From an uncultured Rhodobacterales bacterium (GTDB lineage: Bacteria; Pseudomonadota; Alphaproteobacteria; Rhodobacterales; Rhodobacteraceae), in NCBI GenBank assembly GCA_903873585.1, contig CAIQOV010000008.1, forward strand, positions 1-64,000: a stretch of 64,000 bases of DNA. Direction: 5' to 3'. A program made the translations under genes and the position numbers. Each line of letters opens with the position of its first letter. The first letter of the stretch is position 1. Under the pieces are notes generated by a model. It saw only the letters and a list, made by a program, of their open reading frames with translations. It was not told the origin of the DNA and did not search any database. Shown here piece after piece: positions 33,693 through 42,217 of this stretch.

Positions 33693-34547
33693 ATGGCGCT
33701 GGTTTCTTTGACGCAGGTGCTGTCAGCCTGCCTAACCCAGCACCGCGCTGTCGCAGGGGTGGTGGTTTTGGGATGGGAAGATGCCCTAGCCTATGTGCAA
33801 GCGGCCGAGGCCGAGGGCTGCCCCCTGATCTTGCAAGCCGGCCCAGGCGCGCGGGCGCACACCCCCCTGCCCGTCTTGGGCGCGATGTTTCGCACCTTAG
33901 CAGAACGCGCACGGGTGCCGGTTGTGGCCCATCTTGACCACGGCGAGTCACTGGCCGTTTGCGCCGAAGCTATCGCGTGTGGCTTCACTTCGGTGATGTA
34001 TGACGGCTCTGCCCTGCCTTTGGACGAGAACATCGCCCGCACGGGTGAGGTTGTCGCCATGGCGCATGGGCTGGGTGTTTCGGTTGAGGGTGAGTTGGGG
34101 TTTGTCGGCTATACGGCAGGGGTTGGGCGCAGCGGTGCGCCATCGCTCGGCACCGATCCAGCGGAAGTGGCGCGCTTTGCGGCGCAAACGGGGGTGGATG
34201 CGCTGGCAATCTCGGTGGGTAACAGCCATTTGATGACCGAGGTTGGCGCGCAGATCGACTGGCCGCGTCTGCACGCCATTCAGGTCGCAGCCCCTGCGCT
34301 GCCGCTGGTGCTGCATGGCGGGTCAGGGCTGGACCACGCTTTGCGTGCAAAGTTGGCGGGGGAAACCAACGTGTGCAAATTCAACATCGGCACCGAACTG
34401 CGCCAAGCCTTTGGGGCGGCCCTGCGCGACAGCCTTGCGCGCGACCCCGCCCGCTTTGACCGCATCCAGATTTTGCGCGACACGATTGACCCTGTGGCAC
34501 AAGCCACCCGCCGCGCCTTACGCTCGCTAGGCCCCGCGCCGCAGTAA
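33693..34547 (+). CDS. Class II aldolase of the FBA/IolJ family
   Basis: A 284-aa zinc-dependent class II aldolase. VAHLDHGES carries catalytic/metal residues (Asp, His), VMYDGSALP, VEGELGFVG, the histidine of SVGNSHLMTEVG and VLHGGSGL (third Zn His) follow in order, then VCKFNIGTELR. In iol clusters this aldolase (IolJ) cleaves DKG-phosphate to DHAP and malonate semialdehyde. It lies 9 nt after iolB in the plus operon. KbaY/FbaA-type specificity cannot be excluded from sequence alone. Confidence 0.87.
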   Translation: MALVSLTQVLSACLTQHRAVAGVVVLGWEDALAYVQAAEAEGCPLILQAGPGARAHTPLPVLGAMFRTLAERARVPVVAHLDHGESLAVCAEAIACGFTSVMYDGSALPLDENIARTGEVVAMAHGLGVSVEGELGFVGYTAGVGRSGAPSLGTDPAEVARFAAQTGVDALAISVGNSHLMTEVGAQIDWPRLHAIQVAAPALPLVLHGGSGLDHALRAKLAGETNVCKFNIGTELRQAFGAALRDSLARDPARFDRIQILRDTIDPVAQATRRALRSLGPAPQ

Positions 34548-34750
34548 ATTGCGCGGCTTTGGGGCAACCTGCGTGCAACTGGATATGGCCTTCCCCAACC
34601 GCCATAGCTAGGGTGCTTTGGCACAGCGTGGCGGGGCAGCACTTTGGCGCGATCTGGCACGCAAGGGATAAACGATCTACGGCGCGCAACTGGGCTGACC
34701 CTTGGCAAAAGGGGGCATGATCCAGCCCTTGCCCGCCCACAGGAGACGCA

Positions 34751-35956
34751 ATGATGAGCAGCAAAGATGCCCCGCAACGAGCCAGCTACGATGTGGTGAT
34801 CATCGGCGGGGCGGCGACAGGGTCTTCGACCGCTTGGTTCTTGACGCAGAATCCCGACTTTAACGGGTCAATCTTGGTGGTGGAACGTGACCCGTCTTAT
34901 GAGTTTGCCGCAACTTCGCTGTCAAATTCCTGCATCCGCCAGCAGTTTTCGACCGAGTTGAACATCCGCATCTCGCAATTCGGGGCAGAGTTCAGCCAGA
35001 ACCTGCCGCGCTATATGGGCGATGATGCCCCCAAGCTAAAGATCCGCAATTTTGGCTATATGTACATGGCCGCTGACGAGGGCTTTGCCCAAGTGCTGCG
35101 CGCGCAAGCTAAGGTGCAGGTGGCTTTGGGGGCGCAAACGCAGATCATGACGCCTGACCAGATGAAGGCGGCTTACCCGTTCTTTGCGGTGGATGATCTG
35201 GTCTGCGGCAGTATCAACCTGAAAGACGAAGGCTATTTTGACGGCTACACCATGTTCGACTGGCTGCGCCGCAAGGCACGGGCGGGCGGGGCAGAGTATA
35301 TCAGCAACGAGGTCGTGGCGATCACCCGCAACGGCGCCAAGATTGAAAGCGTGACTTTGGCCAGTGGTCAGGTGGTCGCCTGCGGGCAGTTGGTCAACGC
35401 CTCGGGCACGCGGGGGGCCAAGACGGCGGCTATGGCGGGGATTACGATCCCGATTGAACCGCGCAAGCGCTATTCGTGGATCATCGCCGCCGAACAGCCC
35501 CTTGACCGCGATCTGCCGCTGACGATTGACCCGACAGGCGTGCATTTTCGCACCGACAGCGACACAACCTATCTGGTCGGCGCGCATTCTGACGATGACC
35601 CTGCCGTGGCCTTTGACGATTTCGCCATGGATCAAAGCCTGTGGATGGATCACGTTTGGCCGATCCTTGCCACCCGCATTCCGCAGTTTGAAGCGGTCAA
35701 GGTGCTGCGCGAATGGGCGGGGCAGTATGATTACAACACGCTGGATCAAAACGCCATCGCAGGGCCACACCCCGAAGTGCCCAACTTCTTATTCCTCAAC
35801 GGCTTTTCCGGCCACGGCTTGCAGCAATCGCCCGCGATGGGGCGTGGCACGGCGGAATGGCTGACCTACGGCGCGTTTCGCACGCTCGACCTGTCGCCGT
35901 TCAGCTTTGAACGCATCACCGCGAACCGTCCGCTGATTGAAGGGGCCATCATATGA
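34751..35956 (+). CDS. FAD-dependent oxidoreductase (DAO family)
   Basis: A 401-aa soluble flavoprotein with the Rossmann FAD motif YDVVIIGGAATGSSTAWF (a GxAxxG variant). SNSCIRQQFSTELNIRIS follows, and NFLFLNGFSGHGLQQSPAMGRG is the C-terminal FAD-binding block. DAO-family enzymes oxidise amino or hydroxy acids to 2-keto acids. The downstream HpaI-type aldolase overlaps it by 4 nt, which suggests oxidation of a hydroxy or amino acid followed by aldol cleavage. The ATG at 34751 has an adjacent GGAGACGCA. Confidence 0.85.
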   Translation: MMSSKDAPQRASYDVVIIGGAATGSSTAWFLTQNPDFNGSILVVERDPSYEFAATSLSNSCIRQQFSTELNIRISQFGAEFSQNLPRYMGDDAPKLKIRNFGYMYMAADEGFAQVLRAQAKVQVALGAQTQIMTPDQMKAAYPFFAVDDLVCGSINLKDEGYFDGYTMFDWLRRKARAGGAEYISNEVVAITRNGAKIESVTLASGQVVACGQLVNASGTRGAKTAAMAGITIPIEPRKRYSWIIAAEQPLDRDLPLTIDPTGVHFRTDSDTTYLVGAHSDDDPAVAFDDFAMDQSLWMDHVWPILATRIPQFEAVKVLREWAGQYDYNTLDQNAIAGPHPEVPNFLFLNGFSGHGLQQSPAMGRGTAEWLTYGAFRTLDLSPFSFERITANRPLIEGAII

Positions 35957-36717
35957 ACGTGCAACCCAACAAGTTCCTCGCCGCCCTGCGCGCTGGCACG
36001 CCGCAGATTGGCGTTTGGGTGGGCCTGTCATCGCCCTTTGCCGCCGAGATTATCGCCGGCGCGGGCTTTGACTGGGCGATGGTCGATATGGAACATTCGC
36101 CCAATGACCTGACCTCGGTTCTAGGGCAGCTTCAGGCCTTTGCGGGCTATGACACCACGGCCATGGTGCGGCCGGAATGGAACGATCCGGTGCTGGTGAA
36201 ACGCCTGTTAGATATCGGCGCGTCTGGCTTGCTGTTCCCCATGGTGCAATCGGTGGCCGAGGCGCAGAAGGCTGTCGCCTCCACCCGCTACCCGCCGCTT
36301 GGCATGCGCGGCGTATCCACCAGCACGAGGGCCAATAAGTTTGGGCGGGTGGGTGATTATTTCACCAAATCGGAACCCGAACTGGCGGTTCTGTTGCAGG
36401 TGGAAACCCAAGCGGCGGTGATGCTGGCTGAGAAAATTGGCGCTGTGCAGGGCTGTGACGGGGTGTTCTTTGGCCCTGCCGACATCGGGGCCGATATGGG
36501 CATTCTGGGCCAACCCGGTGATCCGCGCATCTGGGATTTCATCTTACCCGTGGCGCGCAAGCTGATTGCCCAAGGCATTCGTGTGGGCACCTTGGTTGGC
36601 GACACTGCCCTTGCCCGCCGTTTGCTGGATGAGGGGTTTAGCTTTGTGGCCTGTGGGGTGGATACGGTGATCTTGTCCAAGGGTGTGGATGCCATCATGT
36701 CGACGATGAAGGGTTAG
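35953..36717 (+). CDS. HpcH/HpaI-family 2-keto-acid aldolase
   Basis: A 254-aa class II pyruvate aldolase. The catalytic and metal motifs are present: FDWAMVDMEHSPND, MVRPEW, VQVET-like LLQVETQAAV and GCDGVFFGPADIGADMG. The family cleaves 4-hydroxy-2-keto acids to pyruvate and an aldehyde. It overlaps the FAD oxidoreductase gene (ATGA), so the two probably act consecutively. A strong hairpin follows the stop at 36732. Confidence 0.88.
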   Translation: MNVQPNKFLAALRAGTPQIGVWVGLSSPFAAEIIAGAGFDWAMVDMEHSPNDLTSVLGQLQAFAGYDTTAMVRPEWNDPVLVKRLLDIGASGLLFPMVQSVAEAQKAVASTRYPPLGMRGVSTSTRANKFGRVGDYFTKSEPELAVLLQVETQAAVMLAEKIGAVQGCDGVFFGPADIGADMGILGQPGDPRIWDFILPVARKLIAQGIRVGTLVGDTALARRLLDEGFSFVACGVDTVILSKGVDAIMSTMKG

Positions 36718-36731
36718 GGCGCTGTTTTCGG

Positions 36732-36767
36732 CCCAAGGTTTGGCCGGATGGGGCCGGAAACCTTGGG
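36732..36767. terminator. Strong hairpin between convergent genes
   Basis: CCCAAGGTTT (36732-36741) pairs perfectly with AAACCTTGGG (36758-36767), extended inwards by CCGG/CCGG with a small bulge. It lies between the aldolase (+) and the aldo/keto reductase (-), both of which end nearby. No long T-run follows, so termination efficiency is uncertain. Confidence 0.6.
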
Positions 36768-36790
36768 ATAAACCGAGTGTCGCAAAGCAT

Positions 36791-37756
36791 CTAGGCCGAG
36801 GCTGCGTTCAACAGCGTAAGGTCATCGGCAGTCAGCGCAAGTTGTGCTGCTGCGACCAGATCTGCGACCTGTGCCGTGGTGGTGGCCGAGGCGATTGGCC
36901 CCGTCAGCCCCGCTTGGGCCGCAACCCAAGCCAAAGCGACCTGCGCGCAAGTGGCCTGATGGTGCGCCGCCACAGCATCCAGCGCGTCCAGAATGGCCAA
37001 GCCGCGCGGGGTCATGTAGCCATCAAGGCTGCCCTTGCGCGCCTTGCCCACCGTCGCGGCGGGGGTGCGGTACAGGCCCGACAAAAAGCCAGAGGCAAGG
37101 CCGTAATAGGGGATCACGCCCAAACCCTGCGCCCTGCACAGGGCCAGCATCGGGCCTTCTAACGCGCTGCGGTCATACAGGTTGTATTCCGGCTGGATCG
37201 AGGTGTAGCGGGGCAAACCCTCGGCCTCTGCCGCGGTCAGGGCCTGTTGCAGTTGTGCCACACTAAAGTTTGACGCCCCAATAGATCGCACCTTGCCCGC
37301 CTTGATCAAGCGGTCATAGGCGGCCAAGGTTTCGATATGGGGCACAGAATCATCGGGGCGGTGGGAAAAGTAGTGGTCGATCACCTCGACCCCCAGCCGT
37401 TTCAAACTGCCCTCAACCGCTTGTTCGATCCAGCGCGCCGACAGGCCCTTGGCGGGATGGCCCGCGCTGTCTAGCCCCATGTCGCTGCCCACTTTGGTGA
37501 TCAGCACGATCTTATCGCGCTTGCCCGGCCGCGCTTTTAGCCAGCGGCCAATGACACTTTCGCTTTCCCCGCCCTTATGGCCAGGCACCCAAGCCGAATA
37601 GACATCGGCGGTGTCGATGGCGTTCAGGCCCGCGTCAGTCGCGGCATCAAGAACGGCAAACGATGCCGCTTCATCCGCCGTCCAGCCAAAGACATTGGCC
37701 CCCAGAATGACGGGCGCGACAGACAGGCCAGATTGGCCAAGGGGGCGGTTTTGCAT
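36791..37756 (-). CDS. Aldo/keto reductase
   Basis: A 321-aa (beta/alpha)8 NAD(P)H-dependent reductase. VILGANVFG, GLNAIDTADVYSAWV (catalytic Asp/Tyr), VLITKVGSD (Lys) and DHYFSHRPD (the His of the tetrad) are all in place, followed by RSIGASNFSVAQL and SIQPEYNLYDR. It is similar to the L-glyceraldehyde/YghZ-type subgroup. It sits 49 nt after the Rieske oxygenase gene and may reduce an aldehyde made in the same pathway; this is inferred from position only. Confidence 0.87.
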   Translation of the reverse strand: MQNRPLGQSGLSVAPVILGANVFGWTADEAASFAVLDAATDAGLNAIDTADVYSAWVPGHKGGESESVIGRWLKARPGKRDKIVLITKVGSDMGLDSAGHPAKGLSARWIEQAVEGSLKRLGVEVIDHYFSHRPDDSVPHIETLAAYDRLIKAGKVRSIGASNFSVAQLQQALTAAEAEGLPRYTSIQPEYNLYDRSALEGPMLALCRAQGLGVIPYYGLASGFLSGLYRTPAATVGKARKGSLDGYMTPRGLAILDALDAVAAHHQATCAQVALAWVAAQAGLTGPIASATTTAQVADLVAAAQLALTADDLTLLNAASA

Positions 37757-37805
37757 CGGGTTTCCTATCGAAAAAAGGGGGTGGGGTCAGATGATCACAA
37801 GCGGC

Positions 37806-38825
37806 CTAAAGCCCCAATGCGGCGGCAACGCGGGCTTGGAAGTATTGCACACCCTTTTCATGCCGCCCTGACAGTGGGCCGGGGCTATAGCCGCCCGCTT
37901 GGTAGTTGCGGTGGGTGGAAACGCAGACCTCATAATCTTCACGCACCACGGCCAAGGTGCCGTTGACCGACCGCGCGCGGGCATCGGCCTTGTCCTCCGA
38001 GGTGTCGGCAAAGAAAAAGGTGTAATGCTGATCGGTTCGGTCAACCGACACCGGATCAATCCGGCTGACATTCATGCCGCCGTCAAACAGCGACAGCGTC
38101 CAGTTGGGCCACATCCAAAGCCACTTACCGCGATAAAACAGCCCCTCTTTCGGCGGGGCGGTCATGCGGACAAAACCGATGTGGGCGGTGGTTTCAAAGG
38201 CTTCAAAGTCGATGGCGGCGTAGAAAGACGGATGTGTGCCGGGGATATGGTAGCCTTCGACAAAATTGTCGGTGTAAACCTTCCAATTGGCATCAAAGCT
38301 GACGCTCGCTTGGTCGGTCGGCAGATAGGTTTCCAAAGGCTCGTCCGCCAGTTCGGCGGGCAGGTCGCCAAGCTGGTCTAGAAGCGAGGTCTGCGGATCG
38401 ACCGCGGCAAACAAAAGCCCGCGCCATTCGGCCAGTTGCACGGGTTCTAGCGGCCAATCTTCGGGGATGATCGCGGGATCACGGCCAAACCACGGGGCTT
38501 GGACCAAGCGGCCTGTGTCGGCAAAGCTCCACTTATGATAGGGGCACACGATCAGGCCGCATTCGCCCGCCCCATCCAGCAACCGCGCGCCCCTGTGGCG
38601 GCAGATGTTCTTAAAGCCGCGCAGGACGCCATCTTTGCCCCTGATGGCAAAGACACCGAAGCCTGCGATGTCGAGCGTTAGATATTGGCCTGCCTTTGCC
38701 ACCGCACTGGCGGGCCCCATGAACTGCCACGTGCGCAGGAAGATCTGCGCACGTTCGGCCTGCCATGTGGCGGGGCTGGTATAAAGGCTGGGGGCAAGGT
38801 TTAGATATTGTGTCGCTTCGGGCAT
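37806..38825 (-). CDS. Rieske non-heme iron oxygenase alpha subunit (1)
   Basis: A 339-aa oxygenase with Rieske ligands C75, H77, C94 and H97 (CRH-x16-CPYH) and mononuclear iron histidines in YHIPGTH (H193, H198). The [NWKVYTDNFVEGYH] block is typical of the GbcA/stachydrine-demethylase-like branch of aromatic-ring-hydroxylating oxygenases. Such enzymes need a separate reductase, and none is visible nearby. It follows the HisD-like gene by 54 nt and shares orientation with it and the SDR, so a three-step oxidation pathway is plausible. ATG at 38825 used. Confidence 0.87.
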   Translation of the reverse strand: MPEATQYLNLAPSLYTSPATWQAERAQIFLRTWQFMGPASAVAKAGQYLTLDIAGFGVFAIRGKDGVLRGFKNICRHRGARLLDGAGECGLIVCPYHKWSFADTGRLVQAPWFGRDPAIIPEDWPLEPVQLAEWRGLLFAAVDPQTSLLDQLGDLPAELADEPLETYLPTDQASVSFDANWKVYTDNFVEGYHIPGTHPSFYAAIDFEAFETTAHIGFVRMTAPPKEGLFYRGKWLWMWPNWTLSLFDGGMNVSRIDPVSVDRTDQHYTFFFADTSEDKADARARSVNGTLAVVREDYEVCVSTHRNYQAGGYSPGPLSGRHEKGVQYFQARVAAALGL

Positions 38826-38879
38826 GGCTTGGGCTTTCAAAGGGCTTGGGCCACAGGCTGCGCCATAGCGACCTTCGCG

Positions 38880-40211
38880 TCAATCACCCTGCCCCAGATA
38901 AGGCGTGCGCATCGGCCCCACAGCATTGGCGTGGGAAGAGAAGCCTTCATACTCCGCCAATTTCCGCGCGGCTTTTGACATATCGGGCCAGCCCTTGGCC
39001 GTGACATAGCCGATGGAACTGCGCTTCATGAAATCCATCACCGAGAGCGGCCCATGGCTGCGTGCGCCTGCCGAAGTGGGCAGCACATTGTTGGGACCAA
39101 GGCAGAAGTTCGCCACGCTGACAGGGGTGTGGGGGCCAAGCAACACTTCCGCCGGTTCGGTCAATTCGCCCAAGTGTTCGAAGGGGCGGGTCGAGAGGAT
39201 TTCAAGGTGTTCGGGGGCGTAGTCGTTGATGAAGTCATAAGCCGCAGCCAAAGATGGGGCCAGAATGATCCCGCCAAAGCGCCCTGTTAGAACGGTTTGC
39301 GAAAAGCCGCGCCGCTGCGGTGTCATTTGCGCCCAATGGGCGGGCAAGGCATCCAACGCCTGTTCCACCACGGTTTGCGATGTCGTCACCAGCCAAGCGC
39401 AGGAATCGGGGCCATGTTCCGCCTCGATCAACAAATCCAACGCTGCCAAGCCGCCATGCGCGGTGCTGTCGGCAAAGATGATGCACTCTGATGGGCCAGC
39501 GGGCAGGCCGGGGTCGATCACATCGGCCAACAGCCGTTTGGCCGCCACCACATAGGGCGACCCTGGCCCCATGATCTTGACCGCGCGGCCAACCGTTGCC
39601 GTGCCATAAGCCGCCGCCGCTACCGCCTGCGCGCCGCCAACCTTGTAGACCGTTTCCACCCCCGCCAGTTTCGCCGCCACCAACGTGGCCGCATCTACCC
39701 TGCCATCGGGCGTCGGCGGGGTGAAAATCGCCAAATCCTTCACCCCCGCCAGAACGGCGGGCACCGAAGTCATCATCGTCACAGACGGAAAGCTGCCCTT
39801 GCCGCGCGGCACATAAAGGGCGGCAGAGCGCAGCGGGGTGAACCTGTCACCCGCGAAAGCCCCGGGGCGGATTTCTTTGAGGAACATCGGGTCGGGCAGT
39901 TGTTCTTCATGAAACGAGCGGATGTTGTCGATGGCCCAGCGGATTGTTTCGGTCAACTCAGGGTCAAGCGTGGCAAAGGCGGCGTCAAACTCGGCAGCGC
40001 TGGCTTTGAGCGCATCGGCCCGCAACCCCACAGCGCCGTCGAGTGCTGCGCCGTAGCGGGCAAGGGCTGCATCGCCTTCGTCGCGCACCGCCGCGATGAT
40101 CGGGCGCACCGTGTCAAAAAAGCTGGTGAGATCGGCGGACGACCTTTGCAGCAAGGCGTCACGTTCCATGCGTGAGATGCCTGCAAGTTTAACAACCGTT
40201 ACGTTTGCCAT
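38880..40211 (-). CDS. HisD-family dehydrogenase with altered zinc ligands
   Basis: A 443-aa member of the histidinol dehydrogenase family. It keeps the Rossmann/active-site scaffold (ALYVPRGKGSFPSVTM, YKVGGAQAVAAAAYGT, GPGSPYVVAAKR, DPGLPAGPSECI) and the catalytic Glu-His pair (E334, H335 in APEHLEI). By comparison with E. coli HisD (zinc ligands Q259, H262, D360, H419), H266 and H427 are retained. The Gln is E263 and the Asp is N368 (VANFCLGPN). No other his gene is nearby. A catabolic secondary-alcohol dehydrogenase, like HpsN for dihydroxypropanesulfonate, is more likely than histidine biosynthesis. ATG at 40211. Confidence 0.83.
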   Translation of the reverse strand: MANVTVVKLAGISRMERDALLQRSSADLTSFFDTVRPIIAAVRDEGDAALARYGAALDGAVGLRADALKASAAEFDAAFATLDPELTETIRWAIDNIRSFHEEQLPDPMFLKEIRPGAFAGDRFTPLRSAALYVPRGKGSFPSVTMMTSVPAVLAGVKDLAIFTPPTPDGRVDAATLVAAKLAGVETVYKVGGAQAVAAAAYGTATVGRAVKIMGPGSPYVVAAKRLLADVIDPGLPAGPSECIIFADSTAHGGLAALDLLIEAEHGPDSCAWLVTTSQTVVEQALDALPAHWAQMTPQRRGFSQTVLTGRFGGIILAPSLAAAYDFINDYAPEHLEILSTRPFEHLGELTEPAEVLLGPHTPVSVANFCLGPNNVLPTSAGARSHGPLSVMDFMKRSSIGYVTAKGWPDMSKAARKLAEYEGFSSHANAVGPMRTPYLGQGD

Positions 40212-40221
40212 TCTAAACCCC

Positions 40222-40977
40222 TTAAATAGATGACAAATACCCGCCATCAATCCCCAAACATTGCCCCGTGATATAGGCCGAAGCGTCTGACGCCAAGAAT
40301 ACCACCGCCCCCGCCAAATCTTCGCCCACCCCAAAGCGGCCCTGCGGGATTTTGGCCTGCATGGCCGTGGCCCAAGCGTGATCTTGGTAGAAAACTTCCG
40401 TCAGATCGGTGCGAAAATAGCCCGGCGCTATGGCATTCACCCGCACCCCGCGCCCCGCCCATTCGGTGGCCAAAGCGCGTGTCATGCCCAACAGGCCCGA
40501 CTTTGAAGAGCCATAGGGCGTGGCCGTCGGCACACCGACAAACGAGGTCAGCGAGGCAAGGTTGATCACCGCCCCCCGCCCCCGCGCCAGCATTCCCTTG
40601 GCCACGGCCTGCGTGGTGAAAAAGGCCCCTTTGAGGTTGGTGTCAACGATATGGTCCCAAAGGGCGGGCGTCACCTCGGTTGAGGGGGCGACGTGTTCCA
40701 CGCCTGCGTTGTTGACCAAGATGTCGATGGGCAGGGCGTGCAAAGCAGGTTCTAACGCCTCGGTATCGGTCTGGTCCAACGCCAGCAGCGTCACCTTGCG
40801 CCCCAAGGCGCGGATTTGCGTGGCGGTCGTTTCAAGCGCCGCCACGCTGCGCGCGGTGATCACCAGATCAGCCCCCGCCTGTGCCAAAGCAAGGGCCATC
40901 GAGGCGCCCAATCCCCGGCTGGCGCCTGTCACAAGGGCGGTGCGGCCTGAAAGGGAAAAGAGTTGGTTGACTGGCAT
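40222..40977 (-). CDS. Short-chain dehydrogenase/reductase
   Basis: A 251-aa classical SDR with TGASRGLGASM (cofactor), NNAGVEH, INLASLTSFVG and the catalytic Tyr-x3-Lys in YGSSKSG. The C-terminal VFLASDASAYITGQCLGIDGG matches the fatty-acid/polyol branch. It is 10 nt upstream of the HisD-like gene in the same direction and divergent from the NitT/TauT-type importer. It probably oxidises an alcohol group in the same pathway. Specificity is unknown. Confidence 0.88.
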   Translation of the reverse strand: MPVNQLFSLSGRTALVTGASRGLGASMALALAQAGADLVITARSVAALETTATQIRALGRKVTLLALDQTDTEALEPALHALPIDILVNNAGVEHVAPSTEVTPALWDHIVDTNLKGAFFTTQAVAKGMLARGRGAVINLASLTSFVGVPTATPYGSSKSGLLGMTRALATEWAGRGVRVNAIAPGYFRTDLTEVFYQDHAWATAMQAKIPQGRFGVGEDLAGAVVFLASDASAYITGQCLGIDGGYLSSI

Positions 40978-41146
40978 GGGGCACCTCTGGCCAGAGTGTA
41001 GCGGCCCTTGGGGGGCCAGCGAAAGCCCCTTGGCCGCGAATGCCTAAGTTTTTGGCAAAGAGCTGTGTCAACAAAGCCTAGCCGCCCATTATCAAATGCG
41101 TGATTGAACTGGGTTTGAAAGCGTGTTTGCTTGTCGCCAGCAAAAA

Positions 41147-41170
41147 GGCCCCTTGGGGCCACTTTAGGGG
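41147..41170 (+). promoter_or_regulatory. Leader hairpin that may interact with the ribosome site
   Basis: GGCCCCTTGGGGCC (41147-41160) is a perfect 14-bp palindrome just before AGGGGAG, the ribosome site of the binding-protein gene (start 41182). CCCCT in the hairpin could alternatively pair with AGGGG (41166-41170), so two mutually exclusive folds are possible. It is a sequence observation without functional proof. Confidence 0.3.
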
Positions 41171-41181
41171 AGACTATCACA

Positions 41182-42150
41182 ATGAAAGCATCCATCCTTT
41201 CCGGCCTGACACTGGCGGCAGTTATGGGCCTGTCAAGTGCGGCATCAGCGGGCGAAATCAAGCTGGGCATGACCACTTGGGTCGGCTACGGCGAGATCTT
41301 TTTGGCCAACGAATTGGGCTATTTCAGCGATGCCGGCCTGACCGTTGATCCGCAGATCATCGAGGAAGCCTCGTTGACCATGGCGGGGGTTGCCAGCGGC
41401 GAATTGCAAGGCACCGCGGCCACGATTGACGAGATCATGAAATACCGCTCGGACGAGATGTGCTTCAAAGCCGTCTACGCGCTGGATGACAGTCATGGCG
41501 GTGACGGCATTTTGGCCCCTGCGGATGTCAACTCCATCGCTGACCTCAAGGGTCGCGAAGTGGGCATGAACGAGGGCTCGGTCAGCCAGTTCTGGTTCAA
41601 CATTCTGCTCAAACAGGCGGGCATGACAGAAAAAGACGTCAGCATCGTCAACATGACGGCAGATGATGCCGCTGCGGCCTTTATGGCGGGGCAAATCGGT
41701 GTCGCCGTAACTTGGGAGCCGCATCTGACGCTGGCCAAGGAACAAAAGGTCGGCAAGGTGCTGGTGTCATCTGACCAAACGCCGGGCCTGATCGTGGACG
41801 TCATTGCGCTAAGCTGCGATGTGATCGAAAAGCAGCCTGACGATGTAAAGGCTTTGGTGGCGGGCCTTGAAAAGGCGCATGAATATCTGCTGGCAAACCA
41901 AGACAAAGCCTATGAAATCATGGCAAAGGGCGTGGGTGGCTGGCTGTCAGACCCCAAGGATTTTGCAGCCTCGGCCGCTGGCGTGCAATTCTACGGCAAA
42001 GAGCGCAACGCCGAGTTCTTTAAGGATGGCGCTGCGGGCGAATCTGGCAAGCTTGTCACCTTGGGTGGCGAGATTTGGGGCGGTTTGGGCAAGTTGCACA
42101 TGGATGTGACTTATGACCAACTGGTCGACACCTCGTTCCTGAACCAATAA
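41182..42150 (+). CDS. NitT/TauT-type ABC transporter, periplasmic binding protein
   Basis: A 322-aa binding protein (NMT1/SsuA-like fold). A Sec signal peptide ends in SAASA|GE near residue 22. The mature start EIKLGMTTWVGYGEIFLANELGYF and the GVASGELQGTAAT loop are typical for nitrate/sulfonate/taurine or thiamine-precursor receptors. ATG at 41182 is preferred over an earlier in-frame ATG at 41131. It is divergent from the SDR/HisD-like/Rieske genes. The ligand is therefore probably their substrate: an organosulfonate, aromatic or N-heterocyclic acid are options. Confidence 0.88.
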   Translation: MKASILSGLTLAAVMGLSSAASAGEIKLGMTTWVGYGEIFLANELGYFSDAGLTVDPQIIEEASLTMAGVASGELQGTAATIDEIMKYRSDEMCFKAVYALDDSHGGDGILAPADVNSIADLKGREVGMNEGSVSQFWFNILLKQAGMTEKDVSIVNMTADDAAAAFMAGQIGVAVTWEPHLTLAKEQKVGKVLVSSDQTPGLIVDVIALSCDVIEKQPDDVKALVAGLEKAHEYLLANQDKAYEIMAKGVGGWLSDPKDFAASAAGVQFYGKERNAEFFKDGAAGESGKLVTLGGEIWGGLGKLHMDVTYDQLVDTSFLNQ

Positions 42151-42168
42151 GCGCTGCGACAATCTAAC

Positions 42169-42200
42169 AACGGGTCGGGGTGCAAACCCTCGGCCCGTTT
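42169..42200 (+). terminator. Hairpin after the binding-protein gene
   Basis: AACGGGTCGGGG (42169-42180) pairs with CCTCGGCCCGTT (42188-42199) through a 12-bp stem with two G-U pairs and a 7-nt loop. It lies 19 nt after the binding-protein stop and just before the permease gene. As with the hairpins at 6988 and 8232, it probably tunes binding protein against membrane subunits. Confidence 0.6.
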
Positions 42201-42217
42201 ACATAAAGGCGATCCCT

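Noticed and set aside
38880-40211. Histidine-biosynthesis HisD
   Set aside because: No other his gene is adjacent, two zinc ligands are substituted and the operon neighbours are catabolic; a HisD-like dehydrogenase is more likely.
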